Assembly: GCA_020137815.1 (NCBI GenBank)
Contig: CM035359.1
Span: forward strand, 2,989,561 to 3,053,560
Source: Hormiphora californensis
Taxonomy: Eukaryota > Ctenophora > Tentaculata > Cydippida > Pleurobrachiidae
Reading direction: 5' to 3'
DNA length: 64,000 nucleotides
The stretch's first letter is position 1. Every line of letters starts with the position of its first letter. The notes under the pieces were generated by a model, which saw only the letters and a list, made by a program, of their open reading frames with translations, made no database searches and had not been told where the DNA came from. A program made the position numbers and the translations under genes. Below, one piece after another: positions 1-13,729 of this stretch.

Positions 1-3000
1 TTAATTTGTGAGTTTTAACATATACCGGTATATCAAACAGAGAGGGGTCCCCGTGATCATTGCATGTCAAGATTCATTAAGCAATGAAAGAAAGCATAAA
101 TAACATGCTAGAATTCACAGAATCTGGACGGTATACACATATATTCCGTATGTTAAACTCTACCGCACAATTCAGTAAATAAGGCTTGGGGTAAATTATA
201 TTTACTCTAAACTATAGATCACAAAGAGAATCTAACCGATAATTTAATTATCTGCCAGCCTATATAGGAGTCTCCGCAATAATGTGAATGAAAGAGAACG
301 ATAGAGAGCTTAAAGAATGGCCCATATGATATAATAGTTGTTGAGTAACACAATGATATAGTGAATAACAGAGCTATTAAATGAGGTATGTGTCTCTCTC
401 TATATCTCTATATCTCGCTCTCTCTATCTCTCCCTATCGTTCTCTCCATTCCACTTGATCAGATGGCCGATGGGGGTGAAAGGTAAAGAATGTGTACAAA
501 GAGATATGTGATATGAAGGACTTTAATCTGTAAACGTTTAGTGGTGAACATGTCGTTAGTTTTGTATAACAATTATAGCAGCGGAATATAGTGATGAGTG
601 GGTCTATAGACTCTAGATTGGTGACACTGACATAGACACCGTGCGCGACCAAGATTGAGCGGGGGTCACGCCAGGTGTCTATATGTCACCAAGACTCTAG
701 ATATTTGTTAACAATAATTATGGTCTAATCACGCGGGAAACAGAGTCGAACAAGGCAAGAAGTTATAGCATAAATTGCAGAGAGATCCTCAACAGAATTG
801 TGCATTGCAAAATATTGATTTGACATGTTTCCAGTCTATCACATAGACACCACGTGCGATTGCCAGCCTGCATGGTATGGTACATATATTGATAGCTGTT
901 TAAGACGAACTGAGGAAGTATTTAGTGGAAAACTTGTCTAGAAAGCGGTATATTGACTGACAGGGTTCACATGATGGTTGATGGAAGGGGGAGTCAGGTA
1001 TTATAGAAGTCATAAGAAATAATAAGAAAGTAGACTTCCTGCCAACATATATGGTCAGTACATAGCCAACTAAAGTGAAACTATAAATTTAGAAGAAACA
1101 TCAATAATTCTAACTCAATTGAAATGGGAAACCCTGCAAAAACACTATCACGTACAAAGTACTACAGAATTGGGTATGTTCACTTTTCTAGAGAAATATG
1201 AACTATGATAGCCAGTAGCCACGGTAGCCAACAAATAGGCACACAGAGGGTAAATATTATAGTTTCTGGCCGCAATTTCTCGGAATTTTATATTTCTTTC
1301 TTGATTGTATTGTCACAATAAGCGGTGAAACTCGTCAAAGGCGAGGGCTATAAAAATGTGTTGAAATTGTAGTACAACAACAACGTGAACGTGAAGGAAT
1401 GAACGGGTAAAATGGCCAGGTACTTCTCACTTCTCACTCTTAAAGCTTTTTGAGGTCCTCTCACTCCCCCTCTTTTCTCTCTCTCTCCCCTCCCCTCCCT
1501 CTCCCTCCCACTTTCTCCCTCAAACCTTGGCACCCATACCCCCATTGACCCCGGAGATAAGCGGGCCCCCAAATTTAGCACGCTCCTCTAATGATATTTA
1601 CTGGACACGCGATAACAAATGCATATTATTTGGAGCGTGATCTGACTCGCATTCAGTGGAATTGGAGGTGTGTTATAGGGGTTTCTGTATTGTTGAGTGA
1701 GGGTTTGGACTTTGGGTCTACTGTCGTCTGTCTAGGATCGTCAGAGCATTGGCATAGGAAGAAAAACCAATACAACATGTTCTTCTTGGTTGTTCTTCCT
1801 ATGTTTTTCTTGATGTGTTCGAACACAACAAGAAAAGCACAACTGCACGAAGAATACTCCATGTAGTGGATCGATTACTCATGAAATGTTCCCATTTAAT
1901 AGGTGTGTTATGTGTGTGGTCTCTTTGTATTCATACAACTGTTTGGGGATGCATTTTGTCTACACGAGAGATTCTGAACAAGCTAATGGATGCAACATAC
2001 CGACTTGCACGGTTCTTATGACACAATTATGTCGCAATGCAATATATGCACAGAAGCCTGCAGAAAGCAATTACTTATTACATAGGGCAGAAAACTTTGA
2101 AGATTGTCCTAAAAATTAAAATGATTTGAGCCTAAATTATAGGTATTGAAGTCTCACGCGACAGCTTTGTTCAAATCGCCGCGGTTGAGTATTATAATAT
2201 CAACCCATACTATTTAACCAATAAACTCGAACTTCAAAATCAAGTACCAACTATAGAAAATGCAGTACCAACCAGTTGACAACTTGTGGAATGTTGCTCG
2301 TATTTTTATTCAGGGGGAGAGGGCAGTGCTGTCTCATTTGGTTCAAGATTGACAATGAAGAATGTCTACGAGAAAGTGGTTATGGAAGCTAATGCCAAGA
2401 TTAAGCACCTAGTCCAACGTACCAAAAAACTCAAAAATGTACGTACTACAGTCTACAGTCTAGACTCAAGACTCTAGACTCTATAGAGTCAAGAAACTTA
2501 ATCATAATCATGTTTGGTCTTGTTTTGTTCATACATATTATTATTTTTAGTAACATGGGTGCTTGTAGTGAGAATACAGTATCGGTTCAACACGGTGTCA
2601 GTGAAAAACGGTAAGACGAGACCAATCAGAGCGCCAGATTGACAACACGTGACACCGAAATATATATGTATGTATTTCAAATACATATGTATTTCAGAAA
2701 CCGTAATGGTCAAATACCGTATTATTCAGACACCGTATTCCCACTACAAGCAGGACTGTTACAGTGTTACACTGTTACGAGTTTGATCCTATTTCCCGGT
2801 TTTAAGTTTTGTAATTTTCTAGTCAGTGAAGTTTTATCTTGTTTCATTATTCACGGAATTGCTCTCTTTCCTCTCTTTTTGGTAAATGTATTATCCTACT
2901 GTCAGAACATTGGCCTGCCCCATTTCATTCGCACGAGAACCGCGGTCAGAACATTGGCCTGCCAGCGTATATCTCTACATCCCTCGTTCTAGCTTCCCCC

Positions 3001-3544
3001 AACCACTGTCTTGGGCTGCATCTCCTTTACTAGCTCGTGAATTGTAATGAGACGGGTAGAAAAACGTGATAATGCTAATAGCAAGACTCTCTCTCTATGT
3101 CTCTCTCTCTCTCTCTCTCTCTGGGCAGGGCTATTCCTCTCTCCCTCTCTAGGCAGGGCTATCTCGGGTATTATATATTATAGGTTCCCCCGTTAACTCT
3201 CTCCCCCCGTTAACTCTCTCCACATTGTTCGGTTGCTTTATCCCTCATACTCCTTTACTTTATTTTGTGACTAAGAAGAGAAACTATTGTACGTGATACC
3301 CATTGCAGGGATTGCAGATTGCAGAGGTTTAAATGATCTCTTGACAGTTGACAGGTCAAGATAGTTTTTTATAGCCCACGGCCATCACTAGCGGTGCTGG
3401 TGATTGGCCCTTGTGTGCATGGGGGGGGGGGGGGGGTCACGCCCATGGAAACCGCTAATATTTTAAATCAAGACATTTTATTTATGATTTTAATACCTTT
3501 TCCTCAAACCCCAACCAAACCAAAAATATAACCACAAGTTTAGA
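1..3544. other. Gene-poor AT-rich region
   Basis: No convincing multi-exon gene was seen here apart from one weak candidate exon (listed separately). The stretch holds short CT-rich runs (about 390-440, 1455-1520 and 3090-3125), a G homopolymer near 3421-3436, and scattered short copies of motifs that recur across the window, such as the GTCAGARCATTGGCCTG motif near 2902 and 2946. Confidence 0.6.
2314..2438 (+). CDS. Possible isolated exon, function unknown
   Basis: An open stretch lies between an acceptor-like TTTTTATTCAG and a donor-like GTACGTAC. It reads, in part, FGSRLTMKNVYEKVVMEAN, a lysine-rich, helix-like composition more coding-like than its surroundings. No partner exon could be identified on either side, so it may be a chance open frame or a piece of a gene that starts outside the window. 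I do not recognise the protein. Confidence 0.2.
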
Positions 3545-4274
3545 ATGATGTTGCTGATTTTTCTGTTCATCCTCCTGTGTGAATCTGCCAGTGGAACGAT
3601 ACAGAGCCGTATACGGGAGGTAACAGCCAAATCGGTATACAGGGCCGCTACATCACAGGAACACAGAGCTGAGCACACTATCGATGGTGATCTTAACACA
3701 GCTTGGATTTCTGATACAGACAATAAACCTGAATGGCTCAAACTGGCGCTAGCTGTTGAAGGGTCTAAAGTTGAGAAAGTTGTCATTGTGAACAGGTACC
3801 TCTTTATTATTATGATATTGTTGCCTTGCTCGACCCTGTTTGAAATAAAATAGGTTTAAAATTTAAAGCTTGAAAAAAACAATGATATTGTATAAAACAA
3901 CCCCCTCTCCCCGTGAACCATAGAATGGGATATCAGCACCCCGACATTGGATTTGCATTGCTTTGTTTGTACAAAACACCACCCCTCCCCTCCCCAGCGT
4001 TGCCTATACTCAAATGGTGACACGACTTCTTGGAACACAAATCTCCCTCATTGGAGAAATAACTAACACCACCTGTGGAACTATCGACTCCCTCAACTCT
4101 GATTACACCAACCAAACTGCACAGACCTACACCATCCTATGTCCTACTACCACAGAACCAACTCTTGCTGTGTTTCTGTACGATAATGTGACGGAGTTGA
4201 CGTACGACAAGAAAAGGGATTGGATAGTCATGAATGCAGCAGAAGTGATGGTCTACATAAAATCAAGTGAGTAG
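3545..4274 (+). CDS. Small secreted F5/8C (fucolectin-like) domain protein
   Basis: Two exons, 3545-3795 and 3998-4274, join across a GT-AG intron (AACAG/gtacc, cccccag-type acceptor) to give about 175 residues. The N-terminus MMLLIFLFILLCESASG is a classic signal peptide. The mature part resembles the discoidin/F5-8C galactose-binding fold of the fucolectin type: an early basic segment, HTIDGDLNTAWIS (the conserved A/T-I-D-G...W-S signature), PEWLKLAL where the family has a W-x-D-L strand, and KVVIVN matching the I-x-V-x-I-x-N strand. The last residues AAEVMVYIKSSE fit the final strand, so a single-domain secreted lectin is likely. The stop directly follows a donor-like GTGAGT, so the gene might instead continue downstream through a spliced exon; none was found with a matching phase. 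The ligand is unknown. Confidence 0.6.
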
Positions 4275-4635
4275 GATATCTAAACCTGACTGATGAGACT
4301 GATTTTCTATACGCACCCAAACCTAACGACAAGCTGACATTGATTAACTGTCAACTGACCCTCAATGCCACGCAACTCACCCAACCTCACACCCCACAAA
4401 AAGAATTTAACTTAGATATGAATAAACCTGTCCTCAATACCTTGGTGACGCGGCCACCCCTACACTGGCGGCGCGAAGCGCGGCAAAACGAAGCCCGCAA
4501 ACATAATAGGGGATGGCATCACCAACTCAATACCCCATCCGATACAAAAACAAATCTTGCTCGTTAAAGCTCTAAAAAAAATTATAAATTACACGTAAAA
4601 CTACCTGTGCGATGAAAGAAAGAAGGAGATAGCGA

Positions 4636-4636
<1 letters not shown>

Positions 4637-4709
<73 letters not shown>

Positions 4710-4717
4710 GTATATTA

Positions 4718-4749
<32 letters not shown>

Positions 4750-4751
4750 TA
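4637..4751. repeat. (GA)n microsatellite
   Basis: A nearly pure AG dinucleotide run of about 65 bp, a short break, then a second run of about 25 bp. Confidence 0.95.
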
Positions 4752-6123
4752 TCAGTGCTTATAATTAGCGGTTAAATCACCACTGATCGATCAGTTTGGC
4801 AACGAGTACTACTGCACGTGCTCCAAGCTCATTAGCACTTAGATAACACACTCCACGCTAAGGGAGGAGCCATGGGGAGAGTGGGGAAGATAGATACCTC
4901 TATATTGATAGAGGGATTAATATATAGATAGAGGGGGTTGGGAATAGCTTGATATAGAGGGGTCTTTGCTAAATGCTCAGTCACCTCAGTCCATGCAGGC
5001 CATGTATAATAACAACAACACAAGGCTACGTTGTTTCAATTTACTGCAAACCTGCCAGTGCTGAATCCTTCGAGAACATTCGCCGCGACAAACAATCATG
5101 GACACCATATTGGAATAAATACTCATTCATGACTCAGACTGTGCAGTTATCAGGAATTATAAGACTTGTAGGGAGACGTGGGAGGATTGGAAATGATTAC
5201 CAAATATGCTATAGATGCAGGTGAATTAGGTAATGTGGGGTGTTGTGTGCTATGAAATAATAGCGAACAGGCCTACTCCAGAAAGTACTGCAATTTTAGA
5301 GTAGATAATCAAGATTATCAGTTTGTTGTAGCCACATGTATATCAACACGGTTAAAAAGTGTGCCAATTTACTGGCTGTACTATTGCCAATTACAATGTA
5401 ACTTATTGTAACTATGGAGCCAATATCATCGAATCTACTGCACGTTTGATTACTTGGTGATTTTAACTGCATTATAATCGTATCTAGACGTCTTATCGAA
5501 GAAATCACGCACACGCGTGTCAAAGGCAAATAAATGCTATCGAGGCACGCATTTTTTGGTCTGCAAATACCGCCCTTTAGGTGGGGGGGGGGGGTACTAA
5601 CAAGGTTAGTATGTAATATGAGATAAAACAACAAGCCACAATTTCTGAGAAGTAAACAGGTCAAAACTTGGGGGTTTGGTAGAGAGCTAGAGAGTAGAGA
5701 TAAAACATTATATATTCTGGAGATTTCAACAGGAAGGATAACAACTAGCAAGAACGGAATGACGGCAATAATATTATATCTACCCGTAATTTTGCTAATT
5801 GTACAGGAATATATTCATCGTTGAACTTCTGATCTTGTTTCAATATATAAGATTCGTATAAGAGCTGAGATATATATTGGTTGAACTCCTGATCTCCTGT
5901 GGGATATTTATCCAAGAGATGATCTTTCTTACGAACACTGACAAACATGATCACTGATCAGTAGATGAAGATATGATGGAGCCCCCTCAAGCCCCCTCAT
6001 GATCATGATGTTCGTGAAATATTATCTCTCTTCTCAGCTCCATACTACAAGATTGATGTTTACAGTTTAGACCACTCATTTTAATTTTCTGACCTTGAGG
6101 TACTGCACAGTTTGTGTTGACTT

Positions 6124-6195
<72 letters not shown>

Positions 6196-6203
6196 TCTCT
6201 CGT
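6124..6203. repeat. (CT)n microsatellite
   Basis: About 80 bp of nearly uninterrupted CT dinucleotide. Confidence 0.95.
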
Positions 6204-6492
6204 TTAGTTTGCACGTGTACAAGAGTGGTTTGCGTCAACAAATCTTAATCAGGGCAGACAAATTGGAATGATATGATATCCCTCACAGGATAGTATCTCT
6301 CACTTTCTCACTCACGGTGAGTCTCACCCTCCCCAACCTCTCTCCTCTCTCTCTCTCTCTTTCTCATTCTCCTCATCATCTCTCCTCGCTCTTCCAAGCT
6401 CCCACTCTCTTTCTTTCTTTCTCCCTCTCTTTTTTTCTTTCTCTAACCTATCCTTATCCTCCTCAATTTTGAAGATTGATCTTTCGTAGCTA

Positions 6493-6622
6493 CAGTCGGA
6501 CCCCGATTTATCGGGAGGATAAACTTCCCCCAATATAGGAAATTAATAGTATTTGACCCCAATTATATATAATGGGCAGACCCCTTTCCCCCCGAACATC
6601 CCGGTAAATCGAGGTCCGACGG
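6493..6622 (+). mobile_element. pogo/Tigger-like miniature inverted-repeat element
   Basis: The left end is TA-CAGTCGGACCCCGATTTA; the right end GTAAATCGAGGTCCGAC is its imperfect reverse complement. CAGT-starting inverted repeats next to TA are typical of the pogo/Tigger branch of Tc1/mariner. There is no coding capacity, so it would be non-autonomous. A related 85-bp copy lies at 13645-13729, and single ends occur near 24358-24440 and 62236-62263. Confidence 0.55.
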
Positions 6623-6848
6623 AATATCGTCAATTCGTTCGCCCCGTCAAGGTCTTTAGTTTCTCAAGTCTCACTCAACGTCTGATATCCTTTTCTGTCT
6701 CAGTTAATCCCTCCCTCGCAATTCTAACAATATCCTAATGCATATGATATAGGCTAAACTTTCTATAATGCCTGAATAAAAAATGCATATTATATACGGA
6801 TACCCGAGACTGAAAGAAAGTGCGAAAAGAGATGAATTTCGATGGATT

Positions 6849-6904
6849 TTTCTCTCTCTCTCTCTCTCTTTCTCCTCTCTCTTCTCTCTCTCTCTCTCTC
6901 TACC

Positions 6905-6999
<95 letters not shown>

Positions 7000-7042
7000 C
7001 TCTCTCTCACTCTCTCTCTCTCTCTCACTCCCCCCTCTCTCT
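6849..7042. repeat. (CT)n microsatellite, interrupted
   Basis: A roughly 190-bp CT-rich tract with TCC and CAC interruptions. It is followed about 160 bp downstream by a (GA)n tract of opposite polarity (7206-7317). Confidence 0.95.
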
Positions 7043-7201
7043 CTATTTCTGCTAGGCTAGGGTAATGGATTGCGCACGTGCATAGTTCATCCCGTGAACA
7101 GAGTTATATAAAGTGCAGTGCCTCTTGTCGGCTTTGGAGAGGAGTAAAAAATATTGAAAGTGAGATCAGAAGTATAGAGATAGATAGAGAGGTAGAGAGA
7201 T

Positions 7202-7317
<116 letters not shown>

Positions 7318-7767
7318 AGAAACAATAGATGAGCTCTGAAGCGGAAAGCTATGAAATAATGAAGGGCTTGAATCAAACTTTGAAGCACATTTCACTGCCA
7401 CATGAAAAAGGCACAACGAAAAAGAGAGAAGAGAAAAAGGCACGAAAGATCAAGACTTCTTTCACTGCCAATTTTTGTTTGCAACGGAAAGGGGGGCTCT
7501 CGCTATCCCCCTTGTAATATTTGATACTTTGAGTGAGAAGTGCATAAAAACTAGTATGAGAGAAAAAGTGTGTGTGTGTATTTTGACCTGATGGACTTAA
7601 ACCTGTATCCGGCTACCTGTTCAAGCACTGCAAATGGATGGAAACACCTACTCAGCAATCAACCCTCGCAGCAAATCAGATAAACCTGTCGTTTTTATTG
7701 TCAGTTACTGTCCCTGTGATTGTTCTAGATTATTTTATAGGTATGTCGCGAGTTAGTAAGCTATTCT

Positions 7768-7950
7768 CAGTCAGTCAGTCAGTCAGTCAGTCAGTCAGTC
7801 AGTCAGTCAGTCAGTCAGTCAGTCAGTCAGTCAGTCAGTCAGTCAGTCAGTCAGTCAGTCAGTCAGTCAGTCAGTCTAGTCAGTCAGTCTATCACTCAGT
7901 CAATCACTCAGTCAATCACTCAGTCAATCACTCAGTCAATCACTCAGTCA
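7768..7950. repeat. (CAGT)n tetranucleotide array with diverged 12-mer tail
   Basis: About 27 uninterrupted CAGT units run from 7768 to 7876, followed by several copies of a diverged 12-bp unit (CAGTCAATCACT). The (SVSQ)n open frame across it is a by-product of the repeat. Confidence 0.95.
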
Positions 7951-8881
7951 CGCAGTGTATTATGAATATGATTTCTTCATTTATATTTCTTCTGTATAGT
8001 GTCATTAAGCACTTAGATTTTCATCCCCATAGTACTCCTTCCTAGTTAGCTTCCCCGTTTCACCCCGGCTACATCGTTCTTTTTATCAGTTTCTGGGAGG
8101 TGTGTGCCTCTATATATGCTTCCCCTCGCCACGGCCACTATTTTATTGTTTTCATTTCTAGGCTGGACCTCTCCTCAGTTCCCTCTGCCTCAGTCCCTAC
8201 TTTCAAAGCAGGCGCTAGGCATGTTTCGTTCCTTCCGCTTCAATCATGGATCGGGTCATTGATTGCTTATTCCTCATATCTCCTTCCCGCCACTATTCCT
8301 TTCCGGTGTTCGCCCCCTAGGTGCCTGCTAGTCTGCAAGATTGGCACGTGACCTTCGGTGTTTAATTTATAGAGAGAGTTTTGTTTATAAACAGGTATGG
8401 GTCAGCGTGGGAAAGGGAGGTGCCATTTTCATAGAGTAGGTAGTCGAGGGGTCTCGTTATAGATTACTGACCCGCTTACAATACTTTTTTCAGGCAAGAA
8501 TATTCTATCATTATGATAGTATCATATTTCAGGTGTCTACCACTTCTCATATCAGTAATACCTTTCTGTACATGCGCAGGGCATAACTCCCGAGTGGAGA
8601 ACCATTCATTGCACCCCCACCCCCATTCTCATTTTTAGGTACGACAGCAGAAATTCACAAATCATGATTCAACTTTCAGGTCACCCTTATTCTAATCTCT
8701 CGGTTCTCTAGCTCATCCTTGCACTTAGGTCCCTGCTCTCTACTTTATCTCTCCCTTTCTCTCTTTTAGAATTTCGGGTATGCCTCTTCTCACGCAGTTT
8801 CCCCGTGGCAGTCTTCTATAGTCGTTGTTTTGGCTATTCCCTAATTGCAATTATTCCCTTTTCTTCTTATTCTTTAGTTCT

Positions 8882-9110
<229 letters not shown>

Positions 9111-9551
9111 TCTTTATCTCTGCGTTTTCAAAGTTCTTTTTCTTCACCTCATCTTATCACTTGGGAAGGTGGACCGTGTCACAATACATATATGTTATTG
9201 TGGCACTGACCATCTACAAAAAGTCGGCCATACCATGCAAGCCAATTCAGCCAGTACTTACCGCAGCAATCTGCGTTCAGCACCAACCATGCACCCACGT
9301 CACCTACCCGGCTTATTCTTCTTTATGGCCACTCTCTCCCCTGGAGAGAGGATTACTTACTCCAACTGCGTTGCTTCTCTAGTGGTCTTAGGGGATTTAG
9401 GCCGGTATTGGTTCTTGTTGAGGGAAGGTTTGAGGTATGGGTCGGCTGAGTTGTAGTATAGCTACTCGCAGTGGAGTCGCCTCATGGCACAGTTATCCTC
9501 TCCTCCTGACTCCTTCTTACTCTTTGCACTTTCTATCTCAATCTTTCCCAC

Positions 9552-9553
<2 letters not shown>

Positions 9554-9623
<70 letters not shown>

Positions 9624-9837
9624 CTCTCTCTCTCTCTCTTCTCTCTCCTCTCTCTCTCTTCTCCTCTCTCTCTCCTCTCTCTCCTCCTCTCTCTCTCTCT
9701 CTCTCCTCCTTCTCTCTTACTCTTCTCTTCTCTTCTCTCTCTCTCTCCATCTCTCCCTCTCGTCCTCTTCATCTCTCTCTCTCTCTCTCTGCTCTCTCTC
9801 TCTCTCGTCTCTCTCTCTCTCTCTCTCTCTCTCGCTA
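9554..9837. repeat. (CT)n microsatellite, compound
   Basis: About 285 bp of CT-rich sequence made of pure CT runs broken by TCTTCTC and CGTCTC segments. Confidence 0.95.
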
Positions 9838-11834
9838 TTGACAGTCCGTCAATGGGAGCCAGCCGGGATGTTTGTCCTTTAAGTATGCATTTCATGTGTA
9901 TTTATAAACTCTATCTTTCTTAATCGATCCTCCTTCTCTCTATCCTCCTCTCTGTCCTGATCTACTCTCTCCTTCTCTCTCTCTCAGCTCTTTCTAACTC
10001 TATATCTTTACCCCTTGAGCTTAACCATTCTTCACGAACACTATCAAATCGCACGATCAGCACACGGCTATCACTCCCGTCGCCACACACGAACACATAC
10101 ATGCTTTGGTCACGAACATTTTGACCCTGCTTCCACACCCTGCTTTCAACTAGTCTCTAAGGTTGTCGTCATATGCTACGTCAAGAAGTCCAGTTGACTA
10201 CATACTGCAAGCTTTACTGTCAGTGATTGGGCAACAGAATTGCATAGAGCACCCGAGATTGGGTGTTCGCAGTATACGGTTAATACCGGTTTCAACTGGA
10301 TGGCTGCAGAGATGATATCCGTCAAACTCCACCTCACATGTATGATGTATAGACGCTGTCAGACTTAGCCCGCCTGACCTGCCTTCGTGATTGAAGCAAA
10401 TAGGGTCAGGCAATTGCCTGACAGGGTTCACATGATGAGGTAGGGGGGTGACAGATATAGGAACGATGAAGACATGAAAAAAAAAAAAAAAAAAAGGCAC
10501 GAAAGATCTTTAATATATCTAACATTATGTGTGTAAACAGTAAAGGAATTCGGCCCCAGGGAGATGAATCATAAATGTAAAATGTAATGATACCGACGCG
10601 AGAAGAAGAAGGACAAGGGAATGAACTGAAAAAAAGGAAAACTAATTCGACATCGGACATTCCGCGTCTATCAGTATAATATCCATGCTGTAGAAACCAT
10701 AGCGGGCAGTGAATCTTTGGTAAACTCTCCCTCTCTTTCTTCTCTCTCCCTCTCTTTCTTCTCTCTTTTCGTCTAGCACGGCCTAACACCCACAGACACG
10801 CGGAATAAAAAGAGGAAGACACAATGCCATATCTCCCCGTAGCTGTAGACGAAGGACTGGGTTGGTCTGCAGGCTCTATGCAATAATAATTTAGATTGAG
10901 TTTTGTCTTCAAGATGTATTCCAGAGAAAAGTTCATTTCTCACAAACCACGTCTTCTATCTCAGATGTTTGAACTGCGAGAGAGAGAGCAATTGACTCTT
11001 TATGATATATGAAATTGGGGCGAACTAACTGACCGAATAAGATACAGCTTTCCAAGCAAGCGGTTACCATGGTTACCATGCGGTTACATGTAGATGAGAA
11101 AACAGTATTTTCAACTTTATCCATCATTCAATGATGAGAACAACGTATTTCCAACTTTATATCGGACATTCAATTCAAACTACAGCTTTGTGTGAACACA
11201 AAAATAGCTTATTTATCATGGTGTGCCTGGTGAAACTTCAAAACCAGCTAACATGCTACGGGAAACCAACACTTGTACGTGGTAGCTGAGGGTTTACAGA
11301 ATGGTGCTACGGTCCATTAAAAAATAATTAAAAAACGTCACTGCAAGAGATATTGTACTGTTGTACTGTCTATAGCAAATGGGCATACATCAGTCAAAGA
11401 GAATTTCTGCAAACTCGACTGTACCACCCTCCCCCTCGCTGTTTGTGACAGTAAACTGTGGTAGTGGATCAGTCACTTCATGCCTCTCTCTCTCACTTTT
11501 AAACAGCCGAATAGAAGCTGCTGAAATAGTAAAATAATGCTAAACCGGCATTACATATATTATATCGTTTACAATCCTGCATCTTTCTAGGTATTATAAT
11601 TGCTTTACGACACCCCCAAACGGCACATATCTTGAATAAGATTACACATGAGATATTACACATGAGGGATGATTCAGAGAGAAACCATATAATTTGTCTC
11701 ATTTTCTATCTCTTTCCTCCAGCCTCTCCCTTTTTAACCATTTAGTTAAATCTTCGTTTCAGTCGAGGATACCTGTGCATGTCATATAGTTTTAGCTTTC
11801 TGTAATATCTAAATTGTAATATCTAAATTGTAAT

Positions 11835-12267
11835 AGGCCAGTTTCGACCCCCGTGAAATATTTCAAGCATCGACATTCTGAAATGTACACAATCTCAGCT
11901 TTCCAATGCGCCCACGCTCATGCTTCAACTCCATCGGGAACCGCTGCCAAAATCGCTAATTGTAATTGGCCAATTAGATCACGCGCGAGCTCAAATTACT
12001 TCCTGTCAGCTCTCTCTGAACTTCAGAACTTTAATCTGGACGCCGTGGTGAGTCTCCGGGATTGGTTCAGTGATTTGGTGCTGTTTAGAAGAATGTTCAG
12101 GAAGTAATTTGAGCCGCGTGTGCGCTAATTGGCTAATTACAATTAGCGATTTTGGCAGCGGTTCCCGATGGAGTTGAAGCATGAGCGTGGGCGCATTGGA
12201 AAGCTGAGATTGTGTACATTTCAGAATGTCGATGCTTGAAATATTTCACGGGGGTCGAAACTGGCCT
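11835..12267. mobile_element. Foldback element inserted in a 14-bp tandem repeat
   Basis: Two arms of about 170 bp are near-perfect reverse complements (left begins AGGCCAGTTTCGACCCCCGT, right ends CGGGGGTCGAAACTGGCCT) around a unique centre of about 95 bp. It sits inside a short tandem array of ATCTAAATTGTAAT, with copies on both sides, so the insertion interrupted an existing repeat. There is no transposase; it is non-autonomous. The superfamily cannot be told because the flanking repeat hides the target duplication. Confidence 0.85.
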
Positions 12268-13364
12268 AAATTGTAATATCTAAATTGTAATATCTAAACT
12301 GTAATATTTAAACTGTAATATCTATCTGATACCAGGATCTATCTGGGAGATTTCTGGTAAACCACGCTGGGCGAATTGCACGGAGTTCATTTCCACGTGT
12401 GAATTGCATTGAAAGTTATATAGCACTGAAGATAATCTCAAAGGGTGCAGGGGATCCTTTTCACATCTTTTATAGTCAAGCCGGGTTTATTTCTGCCCAA
12501 AGAGTAGTATTGTACGGCAAATTTAAAGTGAAAGTCGGGGAAAAGACCCAGGGAAATCGATTTGTGCATAACGAATCATGTGCTTATTTTCCAGATAATA
12601 GGCGGTGTTTTCTACTGATACAGCTATAGGTTCTAGTTTGTAAGTTCCAAGAGAATTAGTACTAAGATTCTAAAGGACGGATGTTTATTATTATTAGTAC
12701 CTGGGCGCTATAAGTCATATTATATCGACCGATTAATAAGATGTTGACATATTCAGCCAGCACCTCGCAAATAAAAAGAGAACAACTATAACTACACTTT
12801 TTGCTATATCTGGACTAAACACTATTATATAGCTCCATGTACGAGGTTTTTAGAACGAGACACCATTTTACAACCATATATGCAGTTAAACATGAACACG
12901 GTAACCATAGTAACCATAGTAATAACCATGGTTGATTGGTTGAATGCATGAACATATATGTTCATGTTTAGCCACTATCGTATTATGGTTACCATGTTCA
13001 ACCATGCAATATGCATGCAGTTATGTAGTAGCTAAATCATCTCGACACCTATCAGAACATTAGGATTTAGGAATGACTCTATTCTCATTTCTTTCAAATA
13101 AGGTGTGCACAAGAACTGTGCAGTCAGAGCATGCTCGAGCATTGGTCAGACAGCTCGACACTCTAATTATTTCAATCTTCTTGTATATCGCTCAACTTAA
13201 ACTGACTCAGGCAGACAGCTGTGGGAACATAATTTGACCAATGATTGGTAATTATCAGTAATAATTGGTAATTATCAGTGCATGGTTAGAGATAGGATGC
13301 AGATTGCAGGTAGTATTACAGATTAGTTTAGAACAAAAATGTCAAATGACAGAGTGACGGAATG

Positions 13365-13459
13365 TTGGTAACGCAGTTCCCCCTACATTGCGGGCAAGCT
13401 AAAACGTGCCTTACTATCGCAATGCCCTATGTAGGGCAGAGGGGTAACTTCGTTACCAA
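13365..13459 (+). mobile_element. Mutator-like MITE, copy 1 (9-bp TSD)
   Basis: A 95-bp element runs from TTGGTAACGCAGTTCCCCCT to AGGGGTAACTTCGTTACCAA, with an inner inverted segment around CTAAAACGTGCC. It is flanked by a perfect 9-bp direct duplication, GACGGAATG. Nine-base duplications are typical of the Mutator (MULE) superfamily. Two further full copies are at 51169-51259 and 58960-59050. Confidence 0.8.
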
Positions 13460-13644
13460 GACGGAATGTGAGATACTACGAAATGCAGTTTCTTACTAAA
13501 GCGCTTTTTAGTACTATGTAGTAGTCACTATGTCAGAATGTAGGCATGCGGTATTCAGCTAGCGGACTGTATGGAGATCAGATCCATACGTATGCCGTAT
13601 TAACACCTCGACCTTAGCTATCCAACTCACCAACCCAAGCTATA

Positions 13645-13729
13645 CAGTCAGACCCTGATATACCGGGATGCAAAGGGGAAATGATTTTCTCCGGTAAATT
13701 GGGGTGCCCGGTAAATCGTGGTCGGATTG
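13645..13729 (+). mobile_element. pogo/Tigger-like MITE, 85 bp, TA duplication
   Basis: The left end CAGTCAGACCCTGATATACC and the right end GGTAAATCGTGGTCGGATTG are imperfect reverse complements. The element is flanked by TA on both sides, as expected for Tc1/mariner/pogo. It has no coding capacity. Confidence 0.65.

Noticed and set aside
4998-5224. Possible third exon of the F5/8C lectin gene
   Set aside because: The open frame cannot be joined to the upstream exon in phase with any visible AG acceptor, and the lectin fold already looks complete.
7638-8045. 135-residue frame with (SVSQ)n
   Set aside because: Produced by the CAGT tetranucleotide array.
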